NCBI GenBank assembly: GCA_027491295.1
Contig: JAIXWK010000002.1
Span: 246,032 to 310,031 of the forward strand
Direction of reading: 5' to 3'
Length of the DNA stretch: 64,000 nucleotides
From: Microbacteriaceae bacterium
GTDB taxonomy: Bacteria > Actinomycetota > Actinomycetes > Actinomycetales > Microbacteriaceae
The translations under genes were made by a program, and so were the position numbers. Every line of letters starts with the position of its first letter. Positions within the stretch are counted from its first letter, which is position 1. The notes under the pieces were generated by a model. The model ran no database searches. It saw only the letters and a list, made by a program, of their open reading frames with translations, and was not told the origin of the DNA. Below are positions 44,365-52,897 of the stretch, piece by piece.

Positions 44365-45779
44365 AGCCCTCGGTGGGACAGCTCTACGGTGATCGTTACC
44401 GCCTGCAACTTCGCATTGCCATCGGTGGCATGGGTGAGGTTTGGCAAGCTGAAGATGAGCTAATTCTGCGTCAGGTCGCCATCAAGATTCTCAAAGAGGA
44501 GTACCTCGGCGACCCACTATTCCTTGAGCGCTTCCGCACCGAGGCTAAGAGTGCTGCTCTGGTTGAGCACGAGGGCATTGCAAATATCTTTGACTATGGC
44601 GAGGACTCGGGCAGTGCCTTCCTGGTTATGGAGCTGGTTCCGGGTGAATCACTCTCGAGGCTTTTAGAGCGCGAGAAGAAACTCTCCGAAGAAAAGGTTT
44701 TGGACATCATTGCCCAGACCTGCAGGGCACTTGGTGCTGCACACTCCCGAGGCCTAGTTCACAGAGACATCAAGCCCGGCAATTTGTTGATTACCCCAGA
44801 CGGCAAGGTAAAGATCACCGACTTTGGTATTGCTCGCGTTGGCGACCAGGTGCCGCTTACCAAGACCGGCCAGGTCATGGGAACCGTCCAGTACCTAGCT
44901 CCCGAGCAGGCAACCGGCAAGACTTCGACACCTGCTACCGACCTCTACTCGCTCGGAGTGGTTGCCTATGAGGCACTTGCCGGAAAGCGTCCATTTACCG
45001 GCGAAAACCAGATGGCTATCGCGATGGCACACATCAATGAAATGCCTCCAGCACTGCCAGAAACCATTGATCCACGGGTTCAGAACCTTGTGCTGAGCTG
45101 TCTTGCAAAGAAGCCCTCCCAGCGTCCGGAGTCGGCAACCTCATTGGCAATTCGTGCCGAGGCACTGCTTCGTGAAAAGCGCAAGCCAGGATTTAGGGCC
45201 AGCACCTCGACAGAGACCAGCTACATCGAGCAAAGCATCACCGAGGTAATTCCAACCGACACCGCACCGCTACCGCGAGCGCCGATTGTCTGGCCATGGC
45301 TTGCCACCGTTGGACTACTGGGCATAACCGCGATTGTGGTGATTGTTGCGATCCTTTCGGATCCAAACACCGAGAACATGCCGACTCAGACTCCAACCAG
45401 CACCGAGCAAACCACTCCATCCGAGAGTGCGACTGTGAGTGAGGTGGCAACCGAGTCACCAGAGGCAACCAGTGAGCTGATTCTTAGATCGGACATCATC
45501 GGTGAGAACCTCAGCATCGTTACCGCTCGCCTGGCGGAATTGGGCATGCGGGTAAACGCAATTCCAGGCATGGAGGTTGAGGCCGGTAGCTCACAGGCGA
45601 GAACCGTCTATGCAGTTTCTCCAACCGGAAACATAACAATCGGCAGTGTTATCGACGTTACCTATTACGTGGAGAAGGTCGAGGAGTCACCGGTTGTGAT
45701 TCCAGAACCAGGAACCACAGAGTCTTCGACTATCTCGGATCCGGCACCCGCGCCTACCGAGGAGGGTTCGCAAGGGTAA
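44361..45779 (+). CDS. pknA: Serine/threonine protein kinase PknA-like, with a PASTA-like C-terminal domain
   Basis: This 472-residue kinase has a Gly-rich loop (IGGMGEVW), ATP lysine K42, catalytic D136 in [14 protein letters not shown], and APEQATGK. A Thr/Ser/Pro-rich juxtamembrane segment and a transmembrane helix (around residue 313) lead to an extracellular stretch of about 65 residues that reads as one divergent PASTA domain ([20 protein letters not shown]). Mycobacterium PknA lacks PASTA domains. It controls growth and division by phosphorylating wall enzymes. ATGA overlap with pbpA. Confidence 0.93.
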   Translation: MKPSVGQLYGDRYRLQLRIAIGGMGEVWQAEDELILRQVAIKILKEEYLGDPLFLERFRTEAKSAALVEHEGIANIFDYGEDSGSAFLVMELVPGESLSRLLEREKKLSEEKVLDIIAQTCRALGAAHSRGLVHRDIKPGNLLITPDGKVKITDFGIARVGDQVPLTKTGQVMGTVQYLAPEQATGKTSTPATDLYSLGVVAYEALAGKRPFTGENQMAIAMAHINEMPPALPETIDPRVQNLVLSCLAKKPSQRPESATSLAIRAEALLREKRKPGFRASTSTETSYIEQSITEVIPTDTAPLPRAPIVWPWLATVGLLGITAIVVIVAILSDPNTENMPTQTPTSTEQTTPSESATVSEVATESPEATSELILRSDIIGENLSIVTARLAELGMRVNAIPGMEVEAGSSQARTVYAVSPTGNITIGSVIDVTYYVEKVEESPVVIPEPGTTESSTISDPAPAPTEEGSQG

Positions 45780-45824
45780 TCAGACTGTGACCGAGTCCTG
45801 CCAAGGACTTCGGCTTAGAAAAAC

Positions 45825-45830
45825 TAAACT
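45825..45830 (+). promoter_or_regulatory. Possible -10 box TAAACT of pknB
   Basis: TAAACT lies 23 nt before the pknB TTG and would start transcription near 45837, upstream of the ribosome site GAAAGAG. This suggests pknB has its own promoter within the cluster, in the only gap larger than a few bases (74 nt) between its genes. Confidence 0.4.
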
Positions 45831-45853
45831 GTGGCGAGGTAGAAAGAGCTATT

Positions 45854-47626
45854 TTGACTGAGAACGAAAGACTGATTGCCGGCCGTTACCGGATGGGGCA
45901 GTTAGTGGGCCGTGGCGGCATGGCCGAGGTTTACGAGGGTTACGACACTCGCCTCGGACGCACTGTCGCAATCAAACTTCTCAAGTCTGACCTTGCCAAT
46001 GACGCCAGCTTTGAATCTAAATTCCGCCAGGAGGCGCAGGCCTCTGCTCGCATGGCACACCCAACCATTGTTAGGGTCTACGACGCCGGCGAAGAAGAGA
46101 CTACGGACGAAAACGGCAATCCTCGCAAAACCCCATACATCATCATGGAACTGGTTCGCGGTCGCCTACTTCGGGAATTAATTCACGAAGGTGGCGTAGC
46201 TCCGGAGCAGGCAGTTCGCTACATCGGCGGTATCTTGACCGCCCTTGAGGTTTCCCACCGCGCCGGCGTTGTTCACCGCGACATCAAGCCAGCTAACGTG
46301 ATGATCGGCGATGGTGACTCGGTCAAGGTGATGGACTTTGGCATCGCCAGGGCGATTTCCGATAACTCAGCGACCCAGGCTGCCACCGCGGGAATCATTG
46401 GCACCGCACAGTATTTCTCCCCGGAGCAAGCTCGCGGCGAAGCGGTAGATGGTCGCACCGACCTTTACTCAACCGGCGTGATTCTCTATGAGCTACTCGC
46501 CGGTCGTCCGCCATTTACGGGCGAGAGCGCTGTTTCGGTTGCCTACCAGCACGTTTCTGAGGCGGTTGTGCCACCAAGTCAATTCAACCCACGAGTCAGC
46601 GAAGAACTTGACCAGGTCGTCCTGCGAGCGATGGCAAAAGATCGTGCCGATCGTTTCCAGAGTGCGGAAGAATTCCGCGAGCACCTTTTAGCTGCTGCCA
46701 ATGGTCAAAGCGCCCCTATCCCGGTTGTCCCAGCGGTTGTGGCAGCACCTGAAACCGAGCTTTTGGTATCACCAACCACCGTTCTTACATCAAGCACCGA
46801 TGGGCTTGACCTGATCGACGGTTTTGAAACCGTGCCAAGTCAAACCGTCCAGACCGTCACCACAACCAAGATAAACGCTGGTGTGCTGTGGGGTCTTGGA
46901 ACCGGTGTGCTGGTTATCTTGGTGGGACTGCTGTTCTGGGTCATGAACCTAGGCGGAGCAGGAACCCCAATTAACCCAGGCTCCGGCATCACGGTTTCTA
47001 GCGTTGAGGGTTCACTCTACGATGACGCGGCAGCCACCTTGGCAGCCCAAGATCTCTTGGTTCTAAGGGTTTACGAGAAGAGCGACACGATTCCAGAGGG
47101 CGTTGTTATTCGCCAGGAGCCTGCCGCTGGAACTCAGGTTTCGCCTAATACCCCGGTCACTCTCTACGTCTCAAGCGGCGCTACCGAGGTGATGGTCCCA
47201 AGTTTGGTTGGCCAAACCGAAGCGTCTGCGGTTGCCATGATCGGGGCTCAGGGATTGACGGTTGGCACTATTACGGTCGTTTCCAGTGCCAATGTCCCAG
47301 AGGGCACCGTTATTGCTTCTGACCCGGTAGCTAACTCCAAGTTGCCACTTGGTTCGATCGTGAACCTGGTGCTCTCGGATGGAACCGTGCAGATTCCAGA
47401 TGTTAGAAACCTAGATGTGGTGGAGGCGAGGAACATCCTCACCGCCCCAACCATTGGCTACACGGTTTCGATTGAGACCCTGGATGGCCCAACCTGTGCC
47501 GGTCAGATCGGAAACATCGTGCTGGACCAGTCAGTTCCTGCCGGTCAAGCTCCGCAAATGCAGAGCATCATCTTGTATGTGGAGTGCATCGTTGACCCGG
47601 TTGTAGATCCAGGAACTGGAAACTAG
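45854..47626 (+). CDS. pknB: PASTA-domain serine/threonine protein kinase
   Basis: This 590-residue kinase has VGRGGMAEVY, ATP lysine K41, catalytic D143 in HRDIKPAN, DFGIAR, and FSPEQARGE. A transmembrane helix (about 350-370) separates it from three PASTA repeats of about 65 residues that bind peptidoglycan fragments; the third contains two cysteines (GPTCAG and YVEC). PknB in Mycobacterium has four repeats. The TTG start has GAAAGAG upstream. Its stop shares CTAG with the convergent trpG. Confidence 0.95.
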   Translation: MTENERLIAGRYRMGQLVGRGGMAEVYEGYDTRLGRTVAIKLLKSDLANDASFESKFRQEAQASARMAHPTIVRVYDAGEEETTDENGNPRKTPYIIMELVRGRLLRELIHEGGVAPEQAVRYIGGILTALEVSHRAGVVHRDIKPANVMIGDGDSVKVMDFGIARAISDNSATQAATAGIIGTAQYFSPEQARGEAVDGRTDLYSTGVILYELLAGRPPFTGESAVSVAYQHVSEAVVPPSQFNPRVSEELDQVVLRAMAKDRADRFQSAEEFREHLLAAANGQSAPIPVVPAVVAAPETELLVSPTTVLTSSTDGLDLIDGFETVPSQTVQTVTTTKINAGVLWGLGTGVLVILVGLLFWVMNLGGAGTPINPGSGITVSSVEGSLYDDAAATLAAQDLLVLRVYEKSDTIPEGVVIRQEPAAGTQVSPNTPVTLYVSSGATEVMVPSLVGQTEASAVAMIGAQGLTVGTITVVSSANVPEGTVIASDPVANSKLPLGSIVNLVLSDGTVQIPDVRNLDVVEARNILTAPTIGYTVSIETLDGPTCAGQIGNIVLDQSVPAGQAPQMQSIILYVECIVDPVVDPGTGN

Positions 47627-48261
47627 TTAGTTTCAATCCTTGGGCTAAGTGACTTAGCTTTTTCGATCGCGCCGGTCTCGCCTAGAGTCGCAAGCCAATT
47701 GGCAAGCATTTGATAGCCGCCCTCGGTCATAACCGATTCTGGGTGAAACTGGACGCCGTAAATTGGCTTAGAAACATGCTGCAGGCTCATAATCACGCCG
47801 GAATCGGTGTGGCCGGTGATCTTTAGATCTGCCGGAACGGTGTCTGAGACCACCGCAAGCGAGTGGTAGCGGGTGGCACTAAATCCCTGCGGCAAACCTT
47901 TGAAAATAGTGCTGTCCTGGTGATTGATCTTGGAGATCTTGCCGTGCATCAATTCCGGTGCGCTTTTCACCGTTGCCCCCATGGCCTCGGCAATTGCCTG
48001 GTGACCCAGGCAAACTCCAAATACCGGGTAGTTGTTTTCCAGAGCGAATTTTACGGTTGGGATAGAAAGGCCAGCATCAGCGGGGGTTCCCGGTCCCGGA
48101 GAAATCAAAACCGCATCGAATCTGGCCAATAGTGCTGGCAATTCGGCTTCGGTGACAGCATCGTTTCGAACGACCTCGGTCTGAGCACCCAGCTGCTGCA
48201 AATAGCCATTGAGCGTGTAGACAAAACTGTCGTAGTTGTCGAGCACCAAAATCCGGACCAT
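47623..48261 (-). CDS. trpG: Class I glutamine amidotransferase subunit (TrpG/PabA)
   Basis: This 212-residue amidotransferase supplies ammonia to anthranilate or aminodeoxychorismate synthase. The triad is C84 in FGVCLGHQA, H173 and E175 in QFHPESV; DNYDSF and LISPGPGTP are typical. In most actinobacteria this gene sits next to pknB and is annotated TrpG, but a folate (PabA) or dual role is equally possible because no synthase subunit is adjacent. Confidence 0.92.
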   Translation of the reverse strand: MVRILVLDNYDSFVYTLNGYLQQLGAQTEVVRNDAVTEAELPALLARFDAVLISPGPGTPADAGLSIPTVKFALENNYPVFGVCLGHQAIAEAMGATVKSAPELMHGKISKINHQDSTIFKGLPQGFSATRYHSLAVVSDTVPADLKITGHTDSGVIMSLQHVSKPIYGVQFHPESVMTEGGYQMLANWLATLGETGAIEKAKSLSPRIETN

Positions 48262-48307
48262 AGTCCCAATAGCCTAACTTGAGTCAGCGAGAAGCGTTTC
48301 GAGGTTA

Positions 48308-48313
48308 TAAACT
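48308..48313 (+). promoter_or_regulatory. -10 box TAAACT, leaderless layout, crgA
   Basis: TAAACT is followed by 6 nt and the crgA ATG at 48320. No ribosome site lies between. Confidence 0.55.
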
Positions 48314-48319
48314 TCTGGC

Positions 48320-48595
48320 ATGCCTGAATCAACTTCACGTCGTAAGCCAGCTCCGAAGAAGGAAGCTGTTCGTCCAGCCATCGTTAGCGATGAGCAGGAA
48401 GAAAACCCAACCTGGTACAAGATCACCATGTTCGGCCTTATGGTCGTGGGTTTGGTCTGGATTCTAATTTTCTACATTTCAAGCGCGCAGTACCCGCTTG
48501 GTAGCGCAACTTTCCTTGATCTAAGCAACTGGAACATCTTGATCGGTTTCGGCATCGCCATGATTGGCTTTGTTATGACCACCAAGTGGAAGTAA
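48320..48595 (+). CDS. crgA: Cell division protein CrgA
   Basis: This 91-residue protein has a charged N terminus and two transmembrane helices (MFGLMVVGLVWILIFYISS and WNILIGFGIAMIGFVMTT) ending in TKWK, which is the CrgA family pattern. It is a septal scaffold interacting with FtsZ, FtsQ and FtsI in actinobacteria. Its position beside the pknB cluster is conserved. Its TAA stop directly abuts the reverse-strand stop of the rhomboid gene with no intervening base. Confidence 0.94.
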   Translation: MPESTSRRKPAPKKEAVRPAIVSDEQEENPTWYKITMFGLMVVGLVWILIFYISSAQYPLGSATFLDLSNWNILIGFGIAMIGFVMTTKWK

Positions 48596-49243
48596 CTAGA
48601 TCCACTCTTGAATGCGCCACAGCGTAAGCACCACTAGCGCTGCGATCACCAAAACCACACCCAGCACTTGGGCGACCTTCTGATTTGGACGCCTAGTTCC
48701 GGCATACACCGAGGCAATTGCCAATCCGGTGACCAAGCCTCCTAGGTGACCCTCCCAGGAGATTCCCGAGACGAAGAAGCCCATCGAGAAGTTGATGGCG
48801 ATAAGTAAGAAAATCTGGGTTGGATTTCCGCCAATTGAGCGGATCACCACAAAGAACGCACCCATTAGGCCAAACAGTGCTCCCGATGCACCAACCACCG
48901 GGGTTTGTGGGTCAGAGAGCAGCAATACCGCCACCGAACCACCAAAGATCGAGATCAAATACAGCGCCAAAAAGCGCAGTTTCCCAAGCATTGGCTCAAG
49001 CTGCTGCCCAAAGATCCAGATGGCATAGGAGTTCAAAAGAATATGCCAGGGGCTGTTCCAGTCGTGGACAAAGCCCGATGTAATCATGCGCCAAGGTTCC
49101 CAAGGCGTAAACAGTGGCGCGTAGAAGAACTGATTAGTGAATAGATACCCCAGCGGGGATATCTGTCCCAGCCAAATCAAGACATTGATAACCAGCAACA
49201 GGCTGGTTATCGGAGCTTTTCTAGCTGCTAGGCGAAAGGCCAA
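48596..49243 (-). CDS. Rhomboid-family intramembrane serine protease
   Basis: This 215-residue protein has six or so membrane helices. The catalytic pair is S120 in VGASGALFG and H167 in WEGHLGGL; the first-helix-loop WR and HILLN motifs are also present. It cleaves membrane proteins within the bilayer. The TTG start lies directly after the ppiA stop (TAATTG), with AAAAGG at proper spacing, so it is translated from the ppiA transcript. Confidence 0.92.
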   Translation of the reverse strand: MAFRLAARKAPITSLLLVINVLIWLGQISPLGYLFTNQFFYAPLFTPWEPWRMITSGFVHDWNSPWHILLNSYAIWIFGQQLEPMLGKLRFLALYLISIFGGSVAVLLLSDPQTPVVGASGALFGLMGAFFVVIRSIGGNPTQIFLLIAINFSMGFFVSGISWEGHLGGLVTGLAIASVYAGTRRPNQKVAQVLGVVLVIAALVVLTLWRIQEWI

Positions 49244-49774
49244 TTAGACCTTTTCGATGGTGATTGACTCGATAACCACGTCGTCCAGCGGACGGTCGCG
49301 ACCGTCGGTGGCAACCATTCCAATCTTGTCGACTACCTTGCGGCTGTCCTCGTCCACCACGTCACCGAATACGGTGTGCTTGCCGTGCAACCAGGTGGTT
49401 GGGGCAACGGTGATAAAGAACTGTGAACCGTTGGTGCCAGGACCTGCGTTTGCCATTGCTAGCTTGTATGGCTCCTGGAAAGTAAGTTCGGAGTGAATCT
49501 CATCACCGAACTGGTAGCCAGGTCCGCCCATGCCGGTGCCGGTTGGGTCGCCACCTTGAAGCATGAAGCCTTCGATCACGCGGTGGAAGATTACGCCGTC
49601 ATAAAGCGGCTTTCCGGTGTGGGTCTCGCCGGTGCGTGGGTCTTTCCACTCAATGGCGCCGGTGGCTAGGCCTTCGAAGTTGGCCACGGTCTTTGGGGCG
49701 TGTAGACCGAATAGGTTTACCTTGATTACGCCGTGGTTGGTGTGCAGGGTTGCTACTGAAGTGTGAGAAGTCAT
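49244..49774 (-). CDS. ppiA: Cyclophilin-type peptidyl-prolyl cis-trans isomerase
   Basis: This 176-residue cytosolic cyclophilin has [22 protein letters not shown], the catalytic Arg region, followed by [24 protein letters not shown]. It speeds proline isomerisation during folding. It is the usual member of the actinobacterial pknB neighbourhood and is transcribed with the rhomboid protease. No signal peptide. Confidence 0.95.
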   Translation of the reverse strand: MTSHTSVATLHTNHGVIKVNLFGLHAPKTVANFEGLATGAIEWKDPRTGETHTGKPLYDGVIFHRVIEGFMLQGGDPTGTGMGGPGYQFGDEIHSELTFQEPYKLAMANAGPGTNGSQFFITVAPTTWLHGKHTVFGDVVDEDSRKVVDKIGMVATDGRDRPLDDVVIESITIEKV

Positions 49775-49810
49775 TAGTCAATTCTGCCATGTGAGAGGCG
49801 CATAACCAGC

Positions 49811-49816
49811 TAAGTT
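49811..49816 (+). promoter_or_regulatory. -10 box TAAGTT, leaderless layout, SDR gene
   Basis: TAAGTT lies 7 nt before the ATG at 49824. The intervening GGAAACT could act weakly as a ribosome site, so this case is less clear than the others. Confidence 0.4.
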
Positions 49817-49823
49817 GGAAACT

Positions 49824-50639
49824 ATGAGCAATGTCGCCATCATCACCGGAGCCGGTTCAGGCTTTGGCCTAGGTCTCGCAAAAGAGCTAACCCAAAGAGG
49901 TTGGATTGTCTATGCCACCGACCGAGATTCGGTAGCCCTAGAAAAAGCCAAAGAGTTTGGTGCCACTGCCAGGCGCATGGATGTCACTAACCGAGCAGAT
50001 GTTGATGCCGTTGTGAAAGAAGCTATCGCGGATCACGGTCGAATCGACCTGATGGTCGCTAATGCCGGCTACGGCAACTTCTCCTCGGTTGAAGAAACCA
50101 CCCCTGAGGAAGTTAGAAGAATCTTTGAGGTCAATGTCTTTGGCGTCGAGAACTCAATCCGCGCGGTGCTGCCTCAAATGCGTAAGCAGCGCTCTGGCCG
50201 AATCATCATGACCACCTCGGTGGTGGGGCATGTTTCGCTCGCTGGATTGGGCTGGTATGCCGCAACCAAGCACGCCATCAAGGCGGTTGCCAATGCGCTT
50301 CGTCAGGAAACCCGGTGGCTTGGGATCCGAGTCAGCACGGTGGAACCGGGAACCTCAAAGACCAACTTTGGTGCGGTGGCCTTTGGGCTACTGGAGTCTG
50401 GTCGTGCAGTTGGCGATTACGACAGGGTGATGGCTGGGCTCAATAAGTGGCTCGGCGGGCTCTACCGAATCTCCCCGGGACCAAACAAGACCATAAAGAC
50501 CATGGCAAGAGCAGCTACCGCTCGCTGGCCAAAAGCTCACTATCCGGTTTCCTGGGATGTTCGAGCCCTAAAGCTGGTCTTCTACATAATGCCTAGAAGC
50601 TGGCTAGACGGGTTCGTGCTGTGGCTAGCAAAACACTAG
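49824..50639 (+). CDS. Short-chain dehydrogenase/reductase
   Basis: This 271-residue SDR has TGAGSGFG in the cofactor site, NAGYG, a catalytic Ser in TTSVVG, and YAATK as the Tyr/Lys pair. The rest of the chain is longer than FabG types and ends with a hydrophobic, aromatic segment (LVFYIMPRSWLDGFVLWL), as in membrane-associated SDRs acting on lipids or retinol-like compounds. The ATG was chosen over a TTG 9 nt earlier. The substrate is unknown. Confidence 0.88.
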   Translation: MSNVAIITGAGSGFGLGLAKELTQRGWIVYATDRDSVALEKAKEFGATARRMDVTNRADVDAVVKEAIADHGRIDLMVANAGYGNFSSVEETTPEEVRRIFEVNVFGVENSIRAVLPQMRKQRSGRIIMTTSVVGHVSLAGLGWYAATKHAIKAVANALRQETRWLGIRVSTVEPGTSKTNFGAVAFGLLESGRAVGDYDRVMAGLNKWLGGLYRISPGPNKTIKTMARAATARWPKAHYPVSWDVRALKLVFYIMPRSWLDGFVLWLAKH

Positions 50640-51001
50640 GTAGAAGAATCGGCGCGCTTATTGTCGCCGCACTGTTTTTGACCTCAGGCGTGCTGCACCT
50701 GGTAAACCCTTCAGCATTTGTTTGGCTAATGCCGCCTTGGTTGCCGCTGCAAACCGAACTTATTGTGATTTCCGGGGTGATGGAGCTAGCCGCAGCGATT
50801 GGTTTGATCCTCAAGCAGCGCTGGGCTCCGCTACTCACAATCCTGACGCTCTTGGCGGTGTGGCCAGCAAACTGGTGGTTTGCGATCGACAGTCTTACTA
50901 CCAACCCAGACATTGCACTAATTGCCTGGTTACGATTGCCGCTTCAGCTACCGCTTTTGTGGTTCGCCTGGAAAGCTCCGGTCACCAAACCCACCCGGTA
51001 G
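50621..51001 (+). CDS. DoxX-like small membrane protein
   Basis: This 126-residue protein has four hydrophobic helices and the DoxX/DoxD-like pattern FLTSGVLHLVNPSAF, ISGVMELAAAIGL. Function is undefined; relatives are linked with redox or quinone processes. The GTG start lies inside the end of the SDR gene (19-nt overlap), so translation is coupled and the two products may act together. Confidence 0.78.
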   Translation: MASKTLGRRIGALIVAALFLTSGVLHLVNPSAFVWLMPPWLPLQTELIVISGVMELAAAIGLILKQRWAPLLTILTLLAVWPANWWFAIDSLTTNPDIALIAWLRLPLQLPLLWFAWKAPVTKPTR

Positions 51002-51049
51002 CTTGAAGCCAGCTGCTCTGTTGGGTCTTGTAGCCGGGGGCATTTCCTA

Positions 51050-51304
51050 TTAGTAGTGATGTTTGCAGGCCATCACAATTACGGACTCTGGCGTCACCCG
51101 ATACACCAATCGGTGCTCCAAAGTGATCCTGCGAGACCAGATCTCCTCCGCAAAACCTCGTAATTGCTCTGGTTTACCAATGCCGGATCTTGGATTTCTT
51201 AGGGCATCATCCAAAAGCTTGTTTATCCGCACCAAGGTCTTGCGATCGTTTGACAGCCACCACAAATACTCTTCCCAGGCAGCTGGGTCAAAGGCAAGCT
51301 GCAC
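51050..51304 (-). CDS. yoeB: YoeB-family mRNA interferase toxin
   Basis: This 84-residue toxin has the same length as E. coli YoeB and keeps the key residues at the same positions: E46 (GKPEQL), R65 (EHRLVYRV), H83 and Y84 at the C terminus (CKHHY), plus the WSRRI block. It cleaves mRNA at the ribosomal A site. The GTG start overlaps the antitoxin stop (TAGTG), so synthesis is coupled to the antitoxin. Confidence 0.95.
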   Translation of the reverse strand: MQLAFDPAAWEEYLWWLSNDRKTLVRINKLLDDALRNPRSGIGKPEQLRGFAEEIWSRRITLEHRLVYRVTPESVIVMACKHHY

Positions 51305-51576
51305 TACTCGCCCTTGGCCAGTGCATGAAGCTCGGCCATGGTGACGACCTTGTAGTCACCCTTTCTGGAGCGTTCGAGGCTCTCGAGCAGCGCCTTGGCA
51401 TTGGCTGGCGAGGAAAAGAGGTGGTGGAATTCCCTAAGGCTGCGAAGCTCGGCTTCGTTCACGAGCACTACTGAGCCGGATCGGGTTGTTATCTCTATGC
51501 CGCCGGTCTCATCGGCAAGCACGGCCTTGACGTGCTGAAAGAGGTTTTGCCGAAATGCGGTCAGCGAGATAGCCAT
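51304..51576 (-). CDS. yefM: YefM-family antitoxin
   Basis: This 90-residue protein has the Phd/YefM N-terminal DNA-binding fold (ISLTAFRQNLFQHVKAV, then IEITTRSGSVVLVNEAELRSL) and an acidic, flexible C-terminal toxin-binding region. It neutralises YoeB and represses the operon with it. AGGA lies ten bases before the ATG, and two GTAC-core operator half-sites lie directly upstream. Confidence 0.93.
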   Translation of the reverse strand: MAISLTAFRQNLFQHVKAVLADETGGIEITTRSGSVVLVNEAELRSLREFHHLFSSPANAKALLESLERSRKGDYKVVTMAELHALAKGE

Positions 51577-51588
51577 GGGGTTTCCTAA

Positions 51589-51606
51589 CGTACGTGATTA
51601 TGTACG
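51589..51606. promoter_or_regulatory. Candidate YefM-YoeB operator
   Basis: Two GTAC-centred palindromes (CGTACG at 51589-51594 and TGTACG at 51601-51606) are spaced 12 bp centre to centre, just upstream of yefM. E. coli YefM binds two palindromes with TGTACA cores about one helical turn apart, so this arrangement fits autoregulation. Confidence 0.7.
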
Positions 51607-51706
51607 CATATTAGCTTTGAAGTGAATTGCTGGCTAGGGCTTTACCTATTCTGTGGACAACTGCTTTGTTGCTAGCATTCCTAAGGCACAAGGCAAAGGT
51701 GAGTTC

Positions 51707-52897
51707 TTGCACATAGCGATCTTTATGGATCAGCATCCGATGAGCCTGGGTGGGGTACAGACCTCGGTCAGGCTGCAGCGCAGGTTCTTGGCACGCGCAG
51801 GGGTTGAGGTAACCGTCTTCGCACCAAAGTCCGCCAATGCGCTGCCGGATGACGACACCATCGTCTTGCCTTCCAGAAGACTCAGCCCGGATGGCGAATA
51901 CTCTGCGGTGTGGGATATGGAAGAGGCTTACGAGGTTGCCGAAGCGGTCTTTGCTCAGCAGAAGTTTGACCTAATCCACCTGCAGGGCGATTTTGCAGCT
52001 GCCGCTATTTCACTTGCTCTTGCCAAAAAGCACAATATTCCGCTGATCCACCATGCCCACACCAACATCGACGTGGTGCTGGAGCGCATTATCGGTAAGC
52101 GTCTGAACGCCCGATTGTTTAGTTTCGCCGCCAAAAAATACTGCGAGGTCTCCGGTCAGCCAAAACAGGTCGCGAAGGATGGCTGGGAGTACATGGCTAT
52201 CACCTATCCCCACGCCGACCTGGTTATGGCGCCAAGTTTCCACTTCGCAAAAACCATCGAAGAGCACGGCATTGCCCACAATGTCACCGTGATGCTCAAC
52301 GGGGTTGACGATGACTCGGTAGCAGGGCTCAAGCGCCAAACCGAAAGCCCCAACAAGCCAATTAGGTTTATTTGGGCCGGACGATTTCTTAGAGAGAAGC
52401 GTCTTTTGCAGACCATTCGGGCGTTCAAAAGGGCAAACCTGGATGCCGAGCTGGTTATCTACGGCACGGGAGCGCTAGAAACTCCGGCCAAGAGCCTGGT
52501 TAGAACCCTGAGACTTGGTCACAAAGTCACCTTCTACGGTCGCGTGGATCGCGAAGAGATGCTGCAGGCATTTGCCGATGCAGACGTGGTGTTGCAAACC
52601 TCAATCGGCTTTGAAACCCAGGGCATGACGGTCTTTGAGGCAGCAGCCTTTGGCACCCCAGCGCTTTGCTGCGATAGACGTGTTGCGGGAGAGCTAAGGC
52701 CCGGTCACTGGTGGGTAACCGGGGATGAAAGTATCGAGGCGTTAGCTATCAGCATGAAAGAAGCTTTTGCGGACGTGGCTTCGGGAAACAACCACCGCGG
52801 TGACGGTGAGGATAACTCTTGGCTGCTGCAGTCAAAGCTCACCGAGCGCATGCTCGAAATCTACAAAGAGCAGATCAGGCTGAAGTCCGCTTCTTAA
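51707..52897 (+). CDS. GT4-family glycosyltransferase
   Basis: This 396-residue GT-B enzyme has an N-terminal acceptor domain (HIAIFMDQHPMSLGGVQTSV) and a C-terminal donor domain with FIWAGRFLREKRLLQTIRAF and the family motif GFETQGMTVFEAAAFGTPAL, the EX7E-like site. Relatives transfer glucose or mannose to lipids or polysaccharides. The TTG at 51707 has AAAGGTGAG upstream and begins exactly at the first beta strand; an in-frame GTG at 51653 lacks a ribosome site. Its end overlaps the convergent O-antigen-ligase-like gene by 23 nt. Confidence 0.87.
   Translation: MHIAIFMDQHPMSLGGVQTSVRLQRRFLARAGVEVTVFAPKSANALPDDDTIVLPSRRLSPDGEYSAVWDMEEAYEVAEAVFAQQKFDLIHLQGDFAAAAISLALAKKHNIPLIHHAHTNIDVVLERIIGKRLNARLFSFAAKKYCEVSGQPKQVAKDGWEYMAITYPHADLVMAPSFHFAKTIEEHGIAHNVTVMLNGVDDDSVAGLKRQTESPNKPIRFIWAGRFLREKRLLQTIRAFKRANLDAELVIYGTGALETPAKSLVRTLRLGHKVTFYGRVDREEMLQAFADADVVLQTSIGFETQGMTVFEAAAFGTPALCCDRRVAGELRPGHWWVTGDESIEALAISMKEAFADVASGNNHRGDGEDNSWLLQSKLTERMLEIYKEQIRLKSAS

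Noticed and set aside
51653-51706. Longer GT4 protein starting at the GTG at 51653
   Set aside because: There is no ribosome site ahead of it, the added residues do not look like part of a GT-B fold, and a TTG with AAAGGTGAG begins exactly at the first strand.
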